Source of the DNA: Desulfosporosinus acididurans
Lineage (GTDB): Bacteria; Bacillota; Desulfitobacteriia; Desulfitobacteriales; Desulfitobacteriaceae
Direction: 5' to 3'
Assembly (NCBI RefSeq): GCF_001029285.1
Contig: NZ_LDZY01000016.1
Location: 450 to 64,449, forward strand
DNA length: 64,000 nucleotides
The notes beneath the pieces were generated by a model. That model had not been told where the DNA came from, searched no databases, and saw only the letters and a program-made list of their open reading frames with translations. Made by a program: the position numbers and the translations under genes. Positions 7,844-15,804 of this stretch are shown here, in pieces (the first letter of the stretch is position 1; every line of letters begins with the position of its first letter).

Positions 7844-9679
7844 ATGCGAGAGGCATTGAGAAATCCAATAGCGATCATGAACAATCTCAAAAAGCATGCA
7901 AAAACCGAGAGCTATGAATACAAAAGGATCTACAGGAGCCTGTATAATGAAGAGCTCTTCTTGTTAGCGTACAACAAAATCTATGCAAAACCGGGCAACC
8001 TGACAAAAGGAGCCGACGGACAAACAATCGACGGAATAAGCCTTGAAAGAATTAATGACATAATAAACCAGCTTAGAAACGGAACCTATAAACCAAATCC
8101 AGCACGCCGGACGTATATTCTAAAAAAGAACGGAAAGAAACGCCCGCTGGGTATTCCTTCAATTGATGACAAGCTGGTGCAGGAAACAACAAGGATGATT
8201 CTTGAGAGCATATGGGAAGATACATTCCTTCATTGTTCCCACGGGTTTAGACCACAAAGAAGCTGTCATACGGCACTACAACAAATTCAAAGTACATTTA
8301 ACGGGGTAAAATGGTTCGTCGAGGGTGACATTTCTGCTTATTTTGACACAATCGATCATAGCATCTTGGTAAGAATACTGCGTAAGCGAATAAAGGACGA
8401 ACGATTTATTCAACTCATCTGGAAATTCCTTAAAGCAGGCTATCTGGAAGACATGCAATATCACGTCACTTACAGCGGCACTGCCCAGGGGTCGATCATC
8501 AGTCCAATTCTAGCCAATATATACTTGAATGAACTAGACAAACACATGATGGAAATTAAAAAGTCGTTCGATATGGGGAGCGCACGCAGGAGAAATTCTG
8601 AGCATCGAAAAGCAGAAGCTCAGAAATACCGTATTAGAAAGACGTACAATCCCACATGGATAACCTTAGATAGAGCAGAAAAGTCTAAAATCCGTAAACA
8701 AGTCAAAGCGCTAGAACAGACAATGGTCAATATTCCGTATGCGGATCCATTTGACACTCAATACCGAAGACTCTCCTATGTAAGATATGCTGACGACTTC
8801 CTGATAGGAATCATTGGAAGTAAAAACGATGCTCTACGAATAAAAGACAACATAGCAAAGTTCCTATCTGACCAATTGAGTTTGAAGCTATCAGCCGAAA
8901 AAACGCTCATAACACACTCGGCTAAACGAGCAAAATTTCTCAGCTTCGACATAACCGTCGCACGTAACAATAATCCCCGACGCAACTCGAAGGGAACCTT
9001 GACACGCACTCATAACTACTGCGTCAAGCTGCTTATACCTAAGGAGAGCTGGGTAAAAAAACTACATGCATACGAAGTAATCAAGATCCGACCTCAAACA
9101 CTAAACGAACCAGAAAAATGGCACCCAATTGCCCGAAATAAAATCGCTAACAAAACGGACCTCGAAATCCTTCAACAATATAACCAAGAAGTTCGAGGGC
9201 TCTATAATTATTACAGAATAGCCAACAACGCTTCAGTTCTACATAAATTCAACTATTTTATGTACTACAGTCTGTTAAGGACACTCGCCAAAAAGTATAA
9301 GAAGTCAATGAAACAAATCAGAATCAAGTATGACATCGATGGCAAATTGGGTGTTCGGTACAAAGCAAAGAATGTAGAAAGAACCATGCTGTATTATCAC
9401 GATGGATTCCGTAGAGACAAGTCTGTCAAGGTAAATTACGAAAATGATATTAAAATCGAATACAAATATCCCTTTGGCAGATATAGCCCGGCGTATAAAC
9501 TTAAGCAAGGCATCTGTGAACTCTGCAAAGCGGTAAACGTCAGAATTTTGATCCATCATGTGCGTAAGTTAAACAGCCTCAGAGCAGATACACCGTGGAA
9601 TATTCGCATGCTTGAACTAAAGCGGAAAACACTTCCTGTATGTGAGCATTGTTTCGGTCACATCATCCATGCTTCATGA
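7844..9679 (+). CDS. ltrA: Group II intron-encoded reverse transcriptase/maturase with HNH endonuclease
   Basis: The 611-residue multifunctional protein has RT blocks from GADGQTIDGI and RTYILKKNGKKRPLGIPSIDDKLVQ (in two parts), CSHGFRPQRSC, GDISAYFDTIDH and GTAQGSIISPILANIYL to the catalytic YADD at 315-318. The thumb/maturase region (GIIM type: NKIANKTDLEILQQYNQEV, RGLYNYYRIANN) follows. The C-terminal zinc-supported HNH domain has CELC, HHVRKL and CEHC...H motifs (about 565-609). The protein splices the intron, reverse-transcribes it at the nicked target and allows retrohoming. All motifs are present, so it is likely functional. Confidence 0.93.
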   Translation: MREALRNPIAIMNNLKKHAKTESYEYKRIYRSLYNEELFLLAYNKIYAKPGNLTKGADGQTIDGISLERINDIINQLRNGTYKPNPARRTYILKKNGKKRPLGIPSIDDKLVQETTRMILESIWEDTFLHCSHGFRPQRSCHTALQQIQSTFNGVKWFVEGDISAYFDTIDHSILVRILRKRIKDERFIQLIWKFLKAGYLEDMQYHVTYSGTAQGSIISPILANIYLNELDKHMMEIKKSFDMGSARRRNSEHRKAEAQKYRIRKTYNPTWITLDRAEKSKIRKQVKALEQTMVNIPYADPFDTQYRRLSYVRYADDFLIGIIGSKNDALRIKDNIAKFLSDQLSLKLSAEKTLITHSAKRAKFLSFDITVARNNNPRRNSKGTLTRTHNYCVKLLIPKESWVKKLHAYEVIKIRPQTLNEPEKWHPIARNKIANKTDLEILQQYNQEVRGLYNYYRIANNASVLHKFNYFMYYSLLRTLAKKYKKSMKQIRIKYDIDGKLGVRYKAKNVERTMLYYHDGFRRDKSVKVNYENDIKIEYKYPFGRYSPAYKLKQGICELCKAVNVRILIHHVRKLNSLRADTPWNIRMLELKRKTLPVCEHCFGHIIHAS

Positions 9680-9698
9680 TAATTTAATGGTAGATGGA

Positions 9699-9732
9699 GA
9701 GCCGTATACCTTGAGAAAGGTAAGTGCGGTTC
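9699..9732 (+). ncRNA. Group II intron catalytic domain V
   Basis: The segment begins GAGCCGTATACC and ends GGTAAGTGCGGTTC. The two halves pair into the conserved 34-nt hairpin with a GAAA-type loop, and the AGC catalytic triad occupies positions 2-4. It lies 92 bases before exon 2, as expected. Confidence 0.93.
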
Positions 9733-9791
9733 GGAGGAAAGTGTTCGGAAACCTGCTCATAGATGAACAAGGCGCCGAATGCTTATCCTAC

Positions 9792-10420
9792 TGCCCGGAC
9801 CTGCTAAAGGTCTCTACTTTTACTTATACCTTATCCTAGATATCTTTAGCCGTGACATTGTCGGTTGGGAAGTCTGGCTTGAAGAATCGGCAGAACATGC
9901 TAGTCAACTCATTCGGCGGGCAGTGATGGCCCAGAATATTACCCAAAAAGAAGGTCCCTTGGTACTCCATTCAGATAATGGAAGTCCGATGAAAGGGTCA
10001 TCCATGCTGGAAACACTGTATCAATTGGGAATTACGCCTTCTAGGAGTCGTCCGAGGGTTAGCAATGACAATCCATATTCGGAGTCCATTTTTAGAACCT
10101 GCAAATACCGTCCAAGCTATCCCATCGGAGGATTCGCAACGCTCAATGAAGCAAGACTATGGGTCAAAGAATTCGTCCATTGGTATAACTACAATCATCA
10201 CCATAGTGGTATTAAATTTCTAACGCCACACCAGCGTCACAGTGGCCAAGGTGAAGAAATACTTAAGAAGCGACACTTGCTCTATGAGGCTGCAAAGGCT
10301 CGACATCCGGAACGCTGGACACGACACACAAGGAACTGGACCTTACCCAACGAAGTATGGCTTAATCCAGAAAAGACCCAGATGGAAGATCATATTGAGT
10401 CCAAAACAGATGCGTCATAA
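9792..10420 (+). pseudogene. IS3 orfB, 3' exon (rve domain)
   Basis: After the intron the transposase continues LPGPAKGLYFYLYLILDIFS, HSDNGSPMKGSSM (second catalytic D), NDNPYSESIFRTCKYRP (catalytic E) and the C-terminal HWYNYNHHHSGIKFLTP block. It ends at 10420. An ATG at 9779 inside the intron gives a spurious separate ORF. Both exons together would make a ~365-residue OrfB with an intact DDE set. Confidence 0.82.
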
Positions 10421-10446
10421 GTCAATTTAATGAAGTAATGAGTTAA

Positions 10447-10581
10447 GTGTCAGGGTACCACGCGGGATACCGGAGGACCGAAGGGCCGAGGATATGCGCG
10501 CTGGTATCCCAGTGACACTAGCACACAAATAAGCTGAAGGACCGAAGGGACTTTTTGATCCGCAGATCACAAAAGTTCCTT
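10447..10581 (+). repeat. Two adjacent hairpins between IS and DinB remnant
   Basis: GTGTCAGGGTACCA at 10447-10460 is the imperfect complement of TGGTATCCCAGTGACAC at 10502-10518. A second hairpin pairs AAGGGACTTTTTGATC (10545-10560) with GATCACAAAAGTTCCTT (10565-10581) around a CGCA loop. Both contain AGGACCGAAGGG-like words. They may be a small palindromic element or the ends of a lost one. No gene is present between 10421 and 10620. Confidence 0.65.
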
Positions 10582-10620
10582 CTGGCAAGCGCCGAGCGTC
10601 TCGTTACCTTCAAGTAGGTC

Positions 10621-11052
10621 ATGATTAGTACATTTAGTCATTTAGTTATTTTGGTCAAATGCGACAACTATCTTGACAACCGCCGACCGGGAGGATGGAC
10701 AATTCGGCAAGTTGTTCATCATATTGCAGATAGTCATATGAATGGTTACATCAGATTCAGACTCGCACTGACTGAGGATACGCCTACAATAAAACCGTAT
10801 AACGAAGCCTTATGGGCAGAGCTTGAAGACGCTCGAACCTTGCCAGTCGAGGTTTCTTTGAAGCTTGTTGAAACTCTACATAAACGATGGTCTGTTCTAC
10901 TAAGGTCGTTATCAAGCACTGAACTTAATCGTCAATTTCGCCATCCAGAGTCCGGAGACTTAAGTATTAAAAAGGCAATTGGATTATATGCTTGGCATGG
11001 TAATCATCATTTGGCACATATCACAAATTATAGAAAGAGTATAGGTCTATAA
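10621..11052 (+). pseudogene. DinB/YfiT-like metal-dependent protein, 5'-truncated
   Basis: From residue ~20 the sequence reads [20 protein letters not shown], then [11 protein letters not shown] and [11 protein letters not shown]. This is the YfiT/DinB four-helix fold with its three metal-binding histidines (HH-IADSH and the HGNHHLAH helix). Family members are ~170-180 residues, and about 35 N-terminal residues are replaced here by unrelated [13 protein letters not shown] sequence directly after the hairpins at 10447-10581. No SD precedes ATG 10621. It is probably a truncated relic, although the metal site is intact. Relatives act as thiol-dependent S-transferases or hydrolases. Confidence 0.65.
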
Positions 11053-11100
11053 ACGCCTTTGGTCGCTTTTGTATTATTCTGGAACCCCGTTAACCCAAAA

Positions 11101-11212
11101 CCCCCTCGCCTCTTGCGCCCCTGCCCTCCGTCAACCCCCCGAACTCCTTCAATTCCGCAGGATGGATGTGGTTGCCCAGGTGGATATGGAGGAAGGTGTG
11201 GGCGCATCGTTG
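11101..11212 (+). repeat. Cassette-associated palindromic repeat, copy c
   Basis: It contains the core CGAACTCCTTCAATTCCGCA (11140-11159) followed by GGATGGATGTGGTTGCC. Arms GCGCCC (11115-11120) and CCTCC pair with GGAGG (11188-11192) and GGGCGC (11200-11205). It lies between the DinB remnant and the first GNAT gene, in the same orientation as the other copies, and ends 10 bases before the next ORF. Confidence 0.75.
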
Positions 11213-11221
11213 CAATGATAG

Positions 11222-11782
11222 ATGACTACAGAAAATAGCAAGGAGTTGCATTCTTTGAAATTGAAAGAGATAAGTGAAGTTATCATTAGAAAGGCTACTA
11301 AATCGGATGCTAAGTCATTGATAGATTATCTTGATATAATTGGCGGAGAGTCCGATTTTTTAACTTTTGGACCGGGACAGTTTGGAAGGAGTGTTGAGCA
11401 GGAAGAAGAATTCATTCAGTCTGTTTTGACGAAAGAGAATGCCCTCTTTATTGTTGCTGAAGTTGAAGGAAAGCTTGTTGGAAATTTGAATTTTTCTGGT
11501 GGGCCTAGGCAAAGAAATGCTCATGTTGGAGAATTTGGAGTAAGTGTCCTCAGGGAATGTTGGGGGAACGGTATCGGTGAAAAACTAATACAATATTTGA
11601 TTGCATGGAGTAAAGATTCAGGGATAATTAGGAAAATTAATTTAAGGGTTAGGAGCGACAATACACGAGGTATATGCCTTTACAAGAAACTAGGATTTAA
11701 AGAAGAAGGAATAGCAAAGAGAGATTTTTTAATTCATGATAGATTCTATGACTCTATAATTATGGGATTGCCAATTGATTAA
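11222..11782 (+). CDS. GNAT family N-acetyltransferase
   Basis: The 186-residue protein has a GNAT fold. The beta1 strand VIIRKATKSDAKSL is followed by strand FIVAEVEGKLVGNLNFSG, the acetyl-CoA loop region RECWGNGIGEKLIQYLIAWS (R/Q-x-x-G-x-G/A-like) and NTRGICLYKKLGFKEEGI near the C-terminus. It resembles RimJ/RimL- or SpeG-like enzymes acting on an amine; the substrate is unknown. ATG 11222 has no SD. TTG 11255 has AAGGAG nine bases upstream and may be the true start (175 residues). The gene is flanked by repeats c and d. Confidence 0.82.
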   Translation: MTTENSKELHSLKLKEISEVIIRKATKSDAKSLIDYLDIIGGESDFLTFGPGQFGRSVEQEEEFIQSVLTKENALFIVAEVEGKLVGNLNFSGGPRQRNAHVGEFGVSVLRECWGNGIGEKLIQYLIAWSKDSGIIRKINLRVRSDNTRGICLYKKLGFKEEGIAKRDFLIHDRFYDSIIMGLPID

Positions 11783-11809
11783 CATTTCGGATTCAGCGAA
11801 TTCATTATA

Positions 11810-11986
11810 TTACCCCAGCACCCCAGCTACCTTCAACCTCAAACGCCATCCTCCGCGATAACCACCATCTCCCAGCCAAACCCACCGAACTCCTTCAATC
11901 CCGCAGGATGGGATGTCCTTACCTCGTGGATAACCGAACAGGAAAGCTGGAGTGATGAGTCAAATGGAGTGGTGAATGAGGGGTAA
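11810..11986 (+). repeat. Cassette-associated palindromic repeat, copy d
   Basis: The outer ends TTACCCC (11810-11816) and GGGGTAA (11980-11986) are perfectly inverted. An inner pair CAGCACCCCAGCT (11816-11828) and AGCTGGAGTGATG (11945-11957) is complementary with two mismatches. The core CGAACTCCTTCAATCCCGCA is at about 11886-11905, followed by GATAACCGAACAGGAAAGCT. It separates the two GNAT genes. Confidence 0.82.
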
Positions 11987-12022
11987 AATCAGAAAAGACA
12001 CAAATCGGAGGCTTATATTTAT

Positions 12023-12541
12023 ATGACAACGACTGTTGATTATCAGAACCATGTTATAGATTTTAAGATTATTACTGGCCTAGACAGACTTGAAGAAGTT
12101 AAACAACTTTTTTTAGAGTATTCTCAGTCGCTCGATATAGACCTTGCTTTCCAAGATTTTGAAACAGAATTTAAAACTTTACCGGGAAAGTATGCACCAC
12201 CTGACGGGGCTTTAATATTAGCCTTAGTTGACGGTAGAGAAGCAGGGTGCATTGCCTTTCGCAAGATTTCTGAAGGCATATGCGAAATGAAAAGGTTATA
12301 TGTTAGGGATGAGTATAGATGCCTAGGTATAGGCAAAAAACTTATAACTATAATGCTTGAAGAAGCTAAAAAAATTGGGTATCAATATGTTAGGCTTGAT
12401 ACGCTTCCAACAATGAAAATGGCACAAGCTTTATATATGAAATTCGGGTTTTATGATATTGAGCCTTATGTTTATAACCCAATTAAAGGGACGAGATTTA
12501 TGGAATTAAAACTAAGGGCCTACTTTGATTATATTGGCTGA
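12023..12541 (+). CDS. GNAT family N-acetyltransferase
   Basis: The 172-residue GNAT-fold protein has [20 protein letters not shown] (beta2-4), [20 protein letters not shown] with the acetyl-CoA-binding R-x-x-G-I-G-K loop, then [20 protein letters not shown] and LYMKFGF. This layout is common in small amine or amino-acid acetyltransferases. A strong SD GGAGG lies 12 bases before ATG. It forms one unit of the repeat-bounded array, with its stop only 1-2 bases from the arm of repeat e. The two GNATs are not close paralogues (different lengths and loops). Confidence 0.85.
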   Translation: MTTTVDYQNHVIDFKIITGLDRLEEVKQLFLEYSQSLDIDLAFQDFETEFKTLPGKYAPPDGALILALVDGREAGCIAFRKISEGICEMKRLYVRDEYRCLGIGKKLITIMLEEAKKIGYQYVRLDTLPTMKMAQALYMKFGFYDIEPYVYNPIKGTRFMELKLRAYFDYIG

Positions 12542-12542
12542 T

Positions 12543-12690
12543 ACCCAATCCACTCCGCCGACCTACGTCCATTGCTACCCTCACCCCCAAATACCCATAA
12601 ACCTCAGCCCCCAGTCAAACTACCGAACTCCTTCGATCCCGCAGGATGGGAATGTGGTTGCCTGGTGGATATCGGGAGTGTGAGTTGGAT
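12543..12690 (+). repeat. Cassette-associated palindromic repeat, copy e
   Basis: The left end ACCCAATCCACTCC (12543-12556) pairs with GGGAGTGTGAGTTGGAT (12674-12690), leaving two unpaired bases in the right arm. The terminal heptamers ACCCAAT and GTTGGAT nearly fit the RYYYAAC/GTTRRRY boxes of integron attC sites. The core CGAACTCCTTCGATCCCGCA is at about 12624-12643. The copy begins directly at the stop codon of the upstream GNAT. Confidence 0.82.
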
Positions 12691-12764
12691 AGCGTCGCTG
12701 AGTCCGAGAATGGGTCCCTTATATAGAGAGAGCGGTTGAGTTGAGACGGAGGAATTAAGTAAAA

Positions 12765-13346
12765 ATGAAGAAAGCTTATGCCAAAATTGTTATAGTCATT
12801 GTTATTTTGATAGTCGCAGTTTGGTATTGCTATTTTGGCGGTTATAGATTTACTCCTTTGGAGGCAGCACATTTTGATATTGGCGAGAACTCAGTACCTT
12901 TTGGAAATGTTGATTTCGGCTGGGGGAAAGTAATCCTATTCAATACGCCAAATGGTCCACGGACTGTATTGGCAATTAGAAGCGGTTTTTTATGGAGAGC
13001 GCCAGATGTTTGCACACTTGATAAAGTATCTTCAGATAAGATTAACACAGTTGGTTGGATGAGTTATAATAGCAGCAAAAATCAGGCTACAGTATTAGCG
13101 GTGCAAACATCTGATCCTAATGTTGCATTCATTAAAATGGGTTCAGCTAATGAACAAGAGAAAAAAGTAGTAAAAACGGGAACGCCAGTAATCTTTTCTT
13201 GGAATAAGCTAATCCAGTACTATGATTTAAAACCCACAGCACTTTCAAAAGATGGTACTCCTCTATATGAATATAGGTATCCGAAGAATACAAATGTTAT
13301 TAGTAGTAATGATCTAAAATGGTATCCGGTAAATGGGGATAAATAA
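12765..13346 (+). CDS. Hypothetical membrane-anchored protein
   Basis: The 193-residue protein has one N-terminal transmembrane segment or uncleaved signal (IVIVIVILIVAVWYCYFGGY, about residues 9-28). A soluble extracytoplasmic domain rich in short strands follows (GKVILFNTPNGPRTVLAIRS, NQATVLAVQTSDPNVAFIKM). No cysteine lipobox is present. SD GGAGG is 12 bases before ATG. I do not recognise the family; similar small exported proteins are common gene-cassette cargo. It is bounded by repeats e and f. Confidence 0.75.
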   Translation: MKKAYAKIVIVIVILIVAVWYCYFGGYRFTPLEAAHFDIGENSVPFGNVDFGWGKVILFNTPNGPRTVLAIRSGFLWRAPDVCTLDKVSSDKINTVGWMSYNSSKNQATVLAVQTSDPNVAFIKMGSANEQEKKVVKTGTPVIFSWNKLIQYYDLKPTALSKDGTPLYEYRYPKNTNVISSNDLKWYPVNGDK

Positions 13347-13398
13347 GACTTTTAGATAAGTCTGAATTCTTTTTTCTATACAAGATCCAATCTCTAAA

Positions 13399-13531
13399 CC
13401 TCTCCCTCGGCTAACCCCCAATCCCAAATCCCAGCCTCTCTATAAAACCCCAGACCCCCGTCAACCCACCGAACCCCTTCAATCCCGCAGGATGTGGTTG
13501 CCTGGCTGGTTATGGGGGAAGGTGGGGGATG
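13399..13531 (+). repeat. Cassette-associated palindromic repeat, copy f
   Basis: It carries CGAACCCCTTCAATCCCGCA (about 13470-13489) and GGATGTGGTTGCCTGG. Its ends CCTCTCCCTCGGCTAACCCC and GGTTATGGGGGAAGGTGGGG are roughly complementary. It lies between the 193-residue and the 80-residue genes, in the same orientation as the other copies. Confidence 0.75.
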
Positions 13532-13633
13532 TTTTGCATTCGATAGCTAAGTGTTCTACCATGAACCGGGGACTTACTAAGATGTAGAATAATATGAAAG
13601 CATTATTCACAGAAAAATAGGAGGCGGGTGTAT

Positions 13634-13876
13634 GTGAGTTTTTATATTTATTTGATTTCGATATCGTTACTCTATTTATGTATAGGAATCATATTAACTA
13701 GAAGAGAATCTAGGAAATCTATTAAGCGAGGTTTTGTGTGCAGCTATTTTTTTACACTGTTAACATTTTTTGTAGCTGTTGATTCCTCTTTTAGAAAATA
13801 TTCATATCTTGTGGTGATGATCACATCGTTAACTTTGTACAATATCTATTTACTTAAGTTTGGCAAGAACGATTAG
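13634..13876 (+). CDS. Small membrane protein, unknown
   Basis: The 80-residue protein has two or three hydrophobic segments (IYLISISLLYLCIGIILT, FFTLLTFFVAVD, VVMITSLTLYNIYLL). GTG 13634 is chosen because AGGAGG (13619-13624) is 9 bases upstream; the in-frame GTG 13628 is too close. A basic stretch RRESRKSIKRG follows the first segment and suggests the positive-inside end. No family is recognised. It is one unit of the repeat-bounded array (repeats f and g). Confidence 0.6.
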   Translation: MSFYIYLISISLLYLCIGIILTRRESRKSIKRGFVCSYFFTLLTFFVAVDSSFRKYSYLVVMITSLTLYNIYLLKFGKND

Positions 13877-13980
13877 AGTTAGTTTGGCCTAAAGAGTGAG
13901 AACAAGCAACGTGGAAATGATTGTTTATATAAGAAGTTAAAGTTTTTAACATGTGAGAATAACTTATTATGCCCGTGAAA

Positions 13981-14095
13981 TACCCTCCATGACATAACCC
14001 TAGCCCCCCGTCAACCACCGAACTCCTTAAATCCCGCAGGATGGATGTGCTTACCTATTGGATAACCGAACCGGATAGTTGTGGATGGGGAGTCT
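13981..14095 (+). repeat. Cassette-associated palindromic repeat, copy g
   Basis: TACCCTCCATGACATAACC at the left pairs imperfectly with GGATAGTTGTGGATGGGGA at the right. The core CGAACTCCTTAAATCCCGCA is at about 14018-14037, followed by GCTTACCTATTGGATAACCG. It occupies the gap between the 80-residue gene and the YdcF-like gene. Confidence 0.78.
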
Positions 14096-14177
14096 GATTA
14101 GACGGTAAGGAAAACTTGTACATTTGTAAGATATTGCGAAACAAGTAATGAAGATTGTAAGAGGGGGGATGTGTTAA

Positions 14178-14786
14178 TTGACAATAGTTTATATTTTATT
14201 ATTCTTAGTTATACTATGCTTCTTCATTGCAATTACAGTAACTTGTCTTAATTTTAATAAAGCAGCCAATAATAGTGGCCAAAAAAGAGATGTCATCATT
14301 GTACTTGGTTATCCTGCAAAAAAGGGCGGAAGCATATCCCCTATTTTACGTGAACGAATAAATGAAGCGTCAAAGCTATATCATGAAGGAGTTGCAGGAA
14401 CCATTATTTGCACTGGTGCTGCAGTAGCTAACAACTATATTGAAGCAGATATCATGGCTCAAGCCCTGATTGAATTAGGAGTGCCAGATTACTGTATAAT
14501 CCGTGAAAAATTGGCTAAAGGTACATATGAGAATTTAGTAAACTCAAGAAAAATTATGCAGGATAGAAAACTTAATACAGCGGTTATAGTATCTTCACCG
14601 TGGCATTTACGAAAAGCTAGTTCCTATGCCTTCAAGCTTGAAATTGACCATACAGTAGAAAAATCAAAATTTCCGCATGAATACTTATTGATAGGAATCG
14701 GTATGATTTACCTTTATATATACACACAGATGTTTATAAACATTTTAAAGCATTATCAAAGTAGAAAAAACATAAACAGGATATAA
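14178..14786 (+). CDS. YdcF/SanA-like DUF218 protein
   Basis: The 202-residue protein starts at TTG 14178 with GAGGGGGG nine bases upstream. TM segment 1 (residues 1-22) is followed by the DUF218 domain: DVIIVLGYPAKKGGSISPIL, RINEASKLYHEG, CTGAAV, GTYENLVNSRKIM and VIVSSPWHLRKAS. A second TM (LIGIGMIYLYIYTQMFINIL) lies near the C-terminus. Relatives (YdcF, SanA, ElyC) bind nucleotides or cofactors or act in envelope lipid-carrier metabolism, but the reaction here is unknown. It is bounded by repeats g and h. Confidence 0.85.
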   Translation: MTIVYILLFLVILCFFIAITVTCLNFNKAANNSGQKRDVIIVLGYPAKKGGSISPILRERINEASKLYHEGVAGTIICTGAAVANNYIEADIMAQALIELGVPDYCIIREKLAKGTYENLVNSRKIMQDRKLNTAVIVSSPWHLRKASSYAFKLEIDHTVEKSKFPHEYLLIGIGMIYLYIYTQMFINILKHYQSRKNINRI

Positions 14787-14857
14787 TGACGAAATATTCA
14801 AACATTTAGTATTGAGATAGGGTTCCAAATTTTTGTATCTAATGGCTTGTTCCAGAT

Positions 14858-15019
14858 ATTACGTATCACCGCCCGCCAATCATGATCCCAATCCCAAATC
14901 CCCATAAACCCCAGCAACCAGTCAAGCTACCGGACTCCTTCAATCCCGCAGGATGGATGGGCTTACTTATTGGATAACTGAACTGGAAAGCTGAGGGATG
15001 CGTCACATGAGTGTTGGGT
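14858..15019 (+). repeat. Cassette-associated palindromic repeat, copy h
   Basis: Left ATTACGTATCACCGCCCGCC is partly complementary to GCTGAGGGATGCGTCAC at the right. The core CGGACTCCTTCAATCCCGCA is at about 14931-14950, then GCTTACTTATTGGATAACTG, then GGAAAGCTGAGGGATGCGTC. The right margin includes GTGTTGGGT (a GTTRRRY-type heptamer). It lies between the YdcF-like gene and the lipoprotein gene. Confidence 0.8.
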
Positions 15020-15063
15020 GGATAATTAACCTTCATCTATAATTTAGAACGGGAGGAACCTGC

Positions 15064-15534
15064 ATGAGAGTAAAGCTTCTAATGGCGGCTTTTCTTGTAA
15101 TGATAATAATTTTAGATGGATGTGCTAATGAACAAACTGCAAGCACCAATACTAATACGCCGAATACAGTAACAGCCAATGCAAACAGAGATAGACAGTC
15201 GAAAAATATAACCCTTTCACAGGGGGCGGCGGGAAATACTGATAATGAAATTTTTAGAGAGATGTTAATTACGGCTGTTGATCCATATATTCAACAGTCT
15301 GTCACGAAATATTACAAAAAAGATGTATTAGCTCCGCCTTATATGGTGAGGGTCATAGAGGCAAGAAGACCTAGTTCAGATCAGGTTTATGAGGTCAGTT
15401 TTGAAGTGGAACCTTATATCGGAGCTCATATTGAAGTAGGCATTGATCATGTCACATTGCGGGTAAGTCCTACTAAAATTGAGGTTATCAACTTTGAGCA
15501 TATCAAAAGTTTCCCATTGCCAAGCAACTTGTAG
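15064..15534 (+). CDS. DUF3888-type lipoprotein
   Basis: The 156-residue protein has a signal peptide with lipobox LDGC (C20), giving a lipidated exported protein. A Thr/Asn-rich linker (residues 24-50) leads to a domain from NEIFREMLITAVDPYIQQSV to the C-terminus. Its YYKKDVLAPPYMVRVIEARR, FEVEPYIGAHIEVGIDHVTL pattern fits DUF3888 proteins of Firmicutes, whose function is unknown. SD GGGAGG is well spaced. A small hairpin GGGTTG...CAACCC follows the stop. It is bounded by repeats h and i. Confidence 0.75.
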   Translation: MRVKLLMAAFLVMIIILDGCANEQTASTNTNTPNTVTANANRDRQSKNITLSQGAAGNTDNEIFREMLITAVDPYIQQSVTKYYKKDVLAPPYMVRVIEARRPSSDQVYEVSFEVEPYIGAHIEVGIDHVTLRVSPTKIEVINFEHIKSFPLPSNL

Positions 15535-15613
15535 TCACATTGAACATAGCGGGTTGAAAATTACAACCCCTATCATTTTATTAAACATTCCAGACACTTC
15601 ATCTATGCCAAAT

Positions 15614-15804
15614 CACTCACGTCACCCCCAGCTAACCTAAAGAATAAATAGCCATCATAAAAAAAGTTACAGGTGGATAGTGCTGATTGGTGCGGAGGTC
15701 TTGAATAGCCAGAGCAAAAGGAGCCCCAACAGCCAATGCCGCGGGCTATCCTTACCTATCCAAAGGCGCTCACCGAACTGGAAAGCTGGAGGGGTGCGTT
15801 GGAT
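15614..15804 (+). repeat. Cassette-associated palindromic repeat, copy i
   Basis: CACCCCCAGCT (15623-15633) pairs with AGCTGGAGGGGTG (15785-15797), with an extra A in the right arm. Outside it, ACG pairs with CGT around an extra T. The right end GCGTTGGAT (15796-15804) fits a GTTRRRY-type heptamer. The interior resembles copy b (CTTACCTATCCAAAGGCGCT) rather than copies c-h. It is the last copy of the family; none was seen beyond 15.8 kb. Confidence 0.8.

Larger units (their letters stand above)
7329..9791 (+). mobile_element. Group II intron (complete, with RT-maturase ORF)
   Basis: The 5' end GTGCGCCCATAACAGGGTG fits the GUGYG consensus. A 34-nt domain V lies at 9699-9732, followed by a domain VI-like hairpin and a 3' end CCTAC just before exon 2. 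Removing 7329-9791 restores the transposase frame exactly across the conserved D-I-T-Y-L motif. The 515 bases between the 5' end and the RT ORF hold domains I-III. The length (2463 bp) is normal for a mobile intron. It appears intact and is probably splicing-competent. Confidence 0.92.
6411..10440 (+). mobile_element. IS3-family insertion sequence carrying a group II intron
   Basis: The unit comprises orfA (6486-6887, broken), orfB (6860-10420, split by an intron) and short flanks. Weakly inverted ends are visible: a TTAGGATAGTTGACGTA-like left end at about 6420-6436, and TCATAAGTCAATTTAATGAA at about 10407-10428 whose complement also contains TTGACTTA. The exact borders and a target duplication are not certain. 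The orfA/orfB arrangement with a 28-base overlap is the usual programmed-frameshift layout of IS3 elements. Confidence 0.75.

Noticed and set aside
9779-10420. Independent transposase ORF beginning at ATG 9779
   Set aside because: The first codons are intron sequence; the true reading is the spliced continuation of orfB.
11101-15804. CRISPR array
   Set aside because: The repeats are over 100 bp, spaced by whole genes, and imperfect palindromes. They are not short direct repeats with uniform spacers, and no cas genes are present.
11101-15804. Calling the repeats definite attC sites and the region an integron
   Set aside because: Only some copies have heptamers near the RYYYAAC/GTTRRRY consensus, left boxes are poor, the core conservation is stronger than usual for attC, and no integrase or attI is visible. 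It is kept as a hypothesis in the findings.
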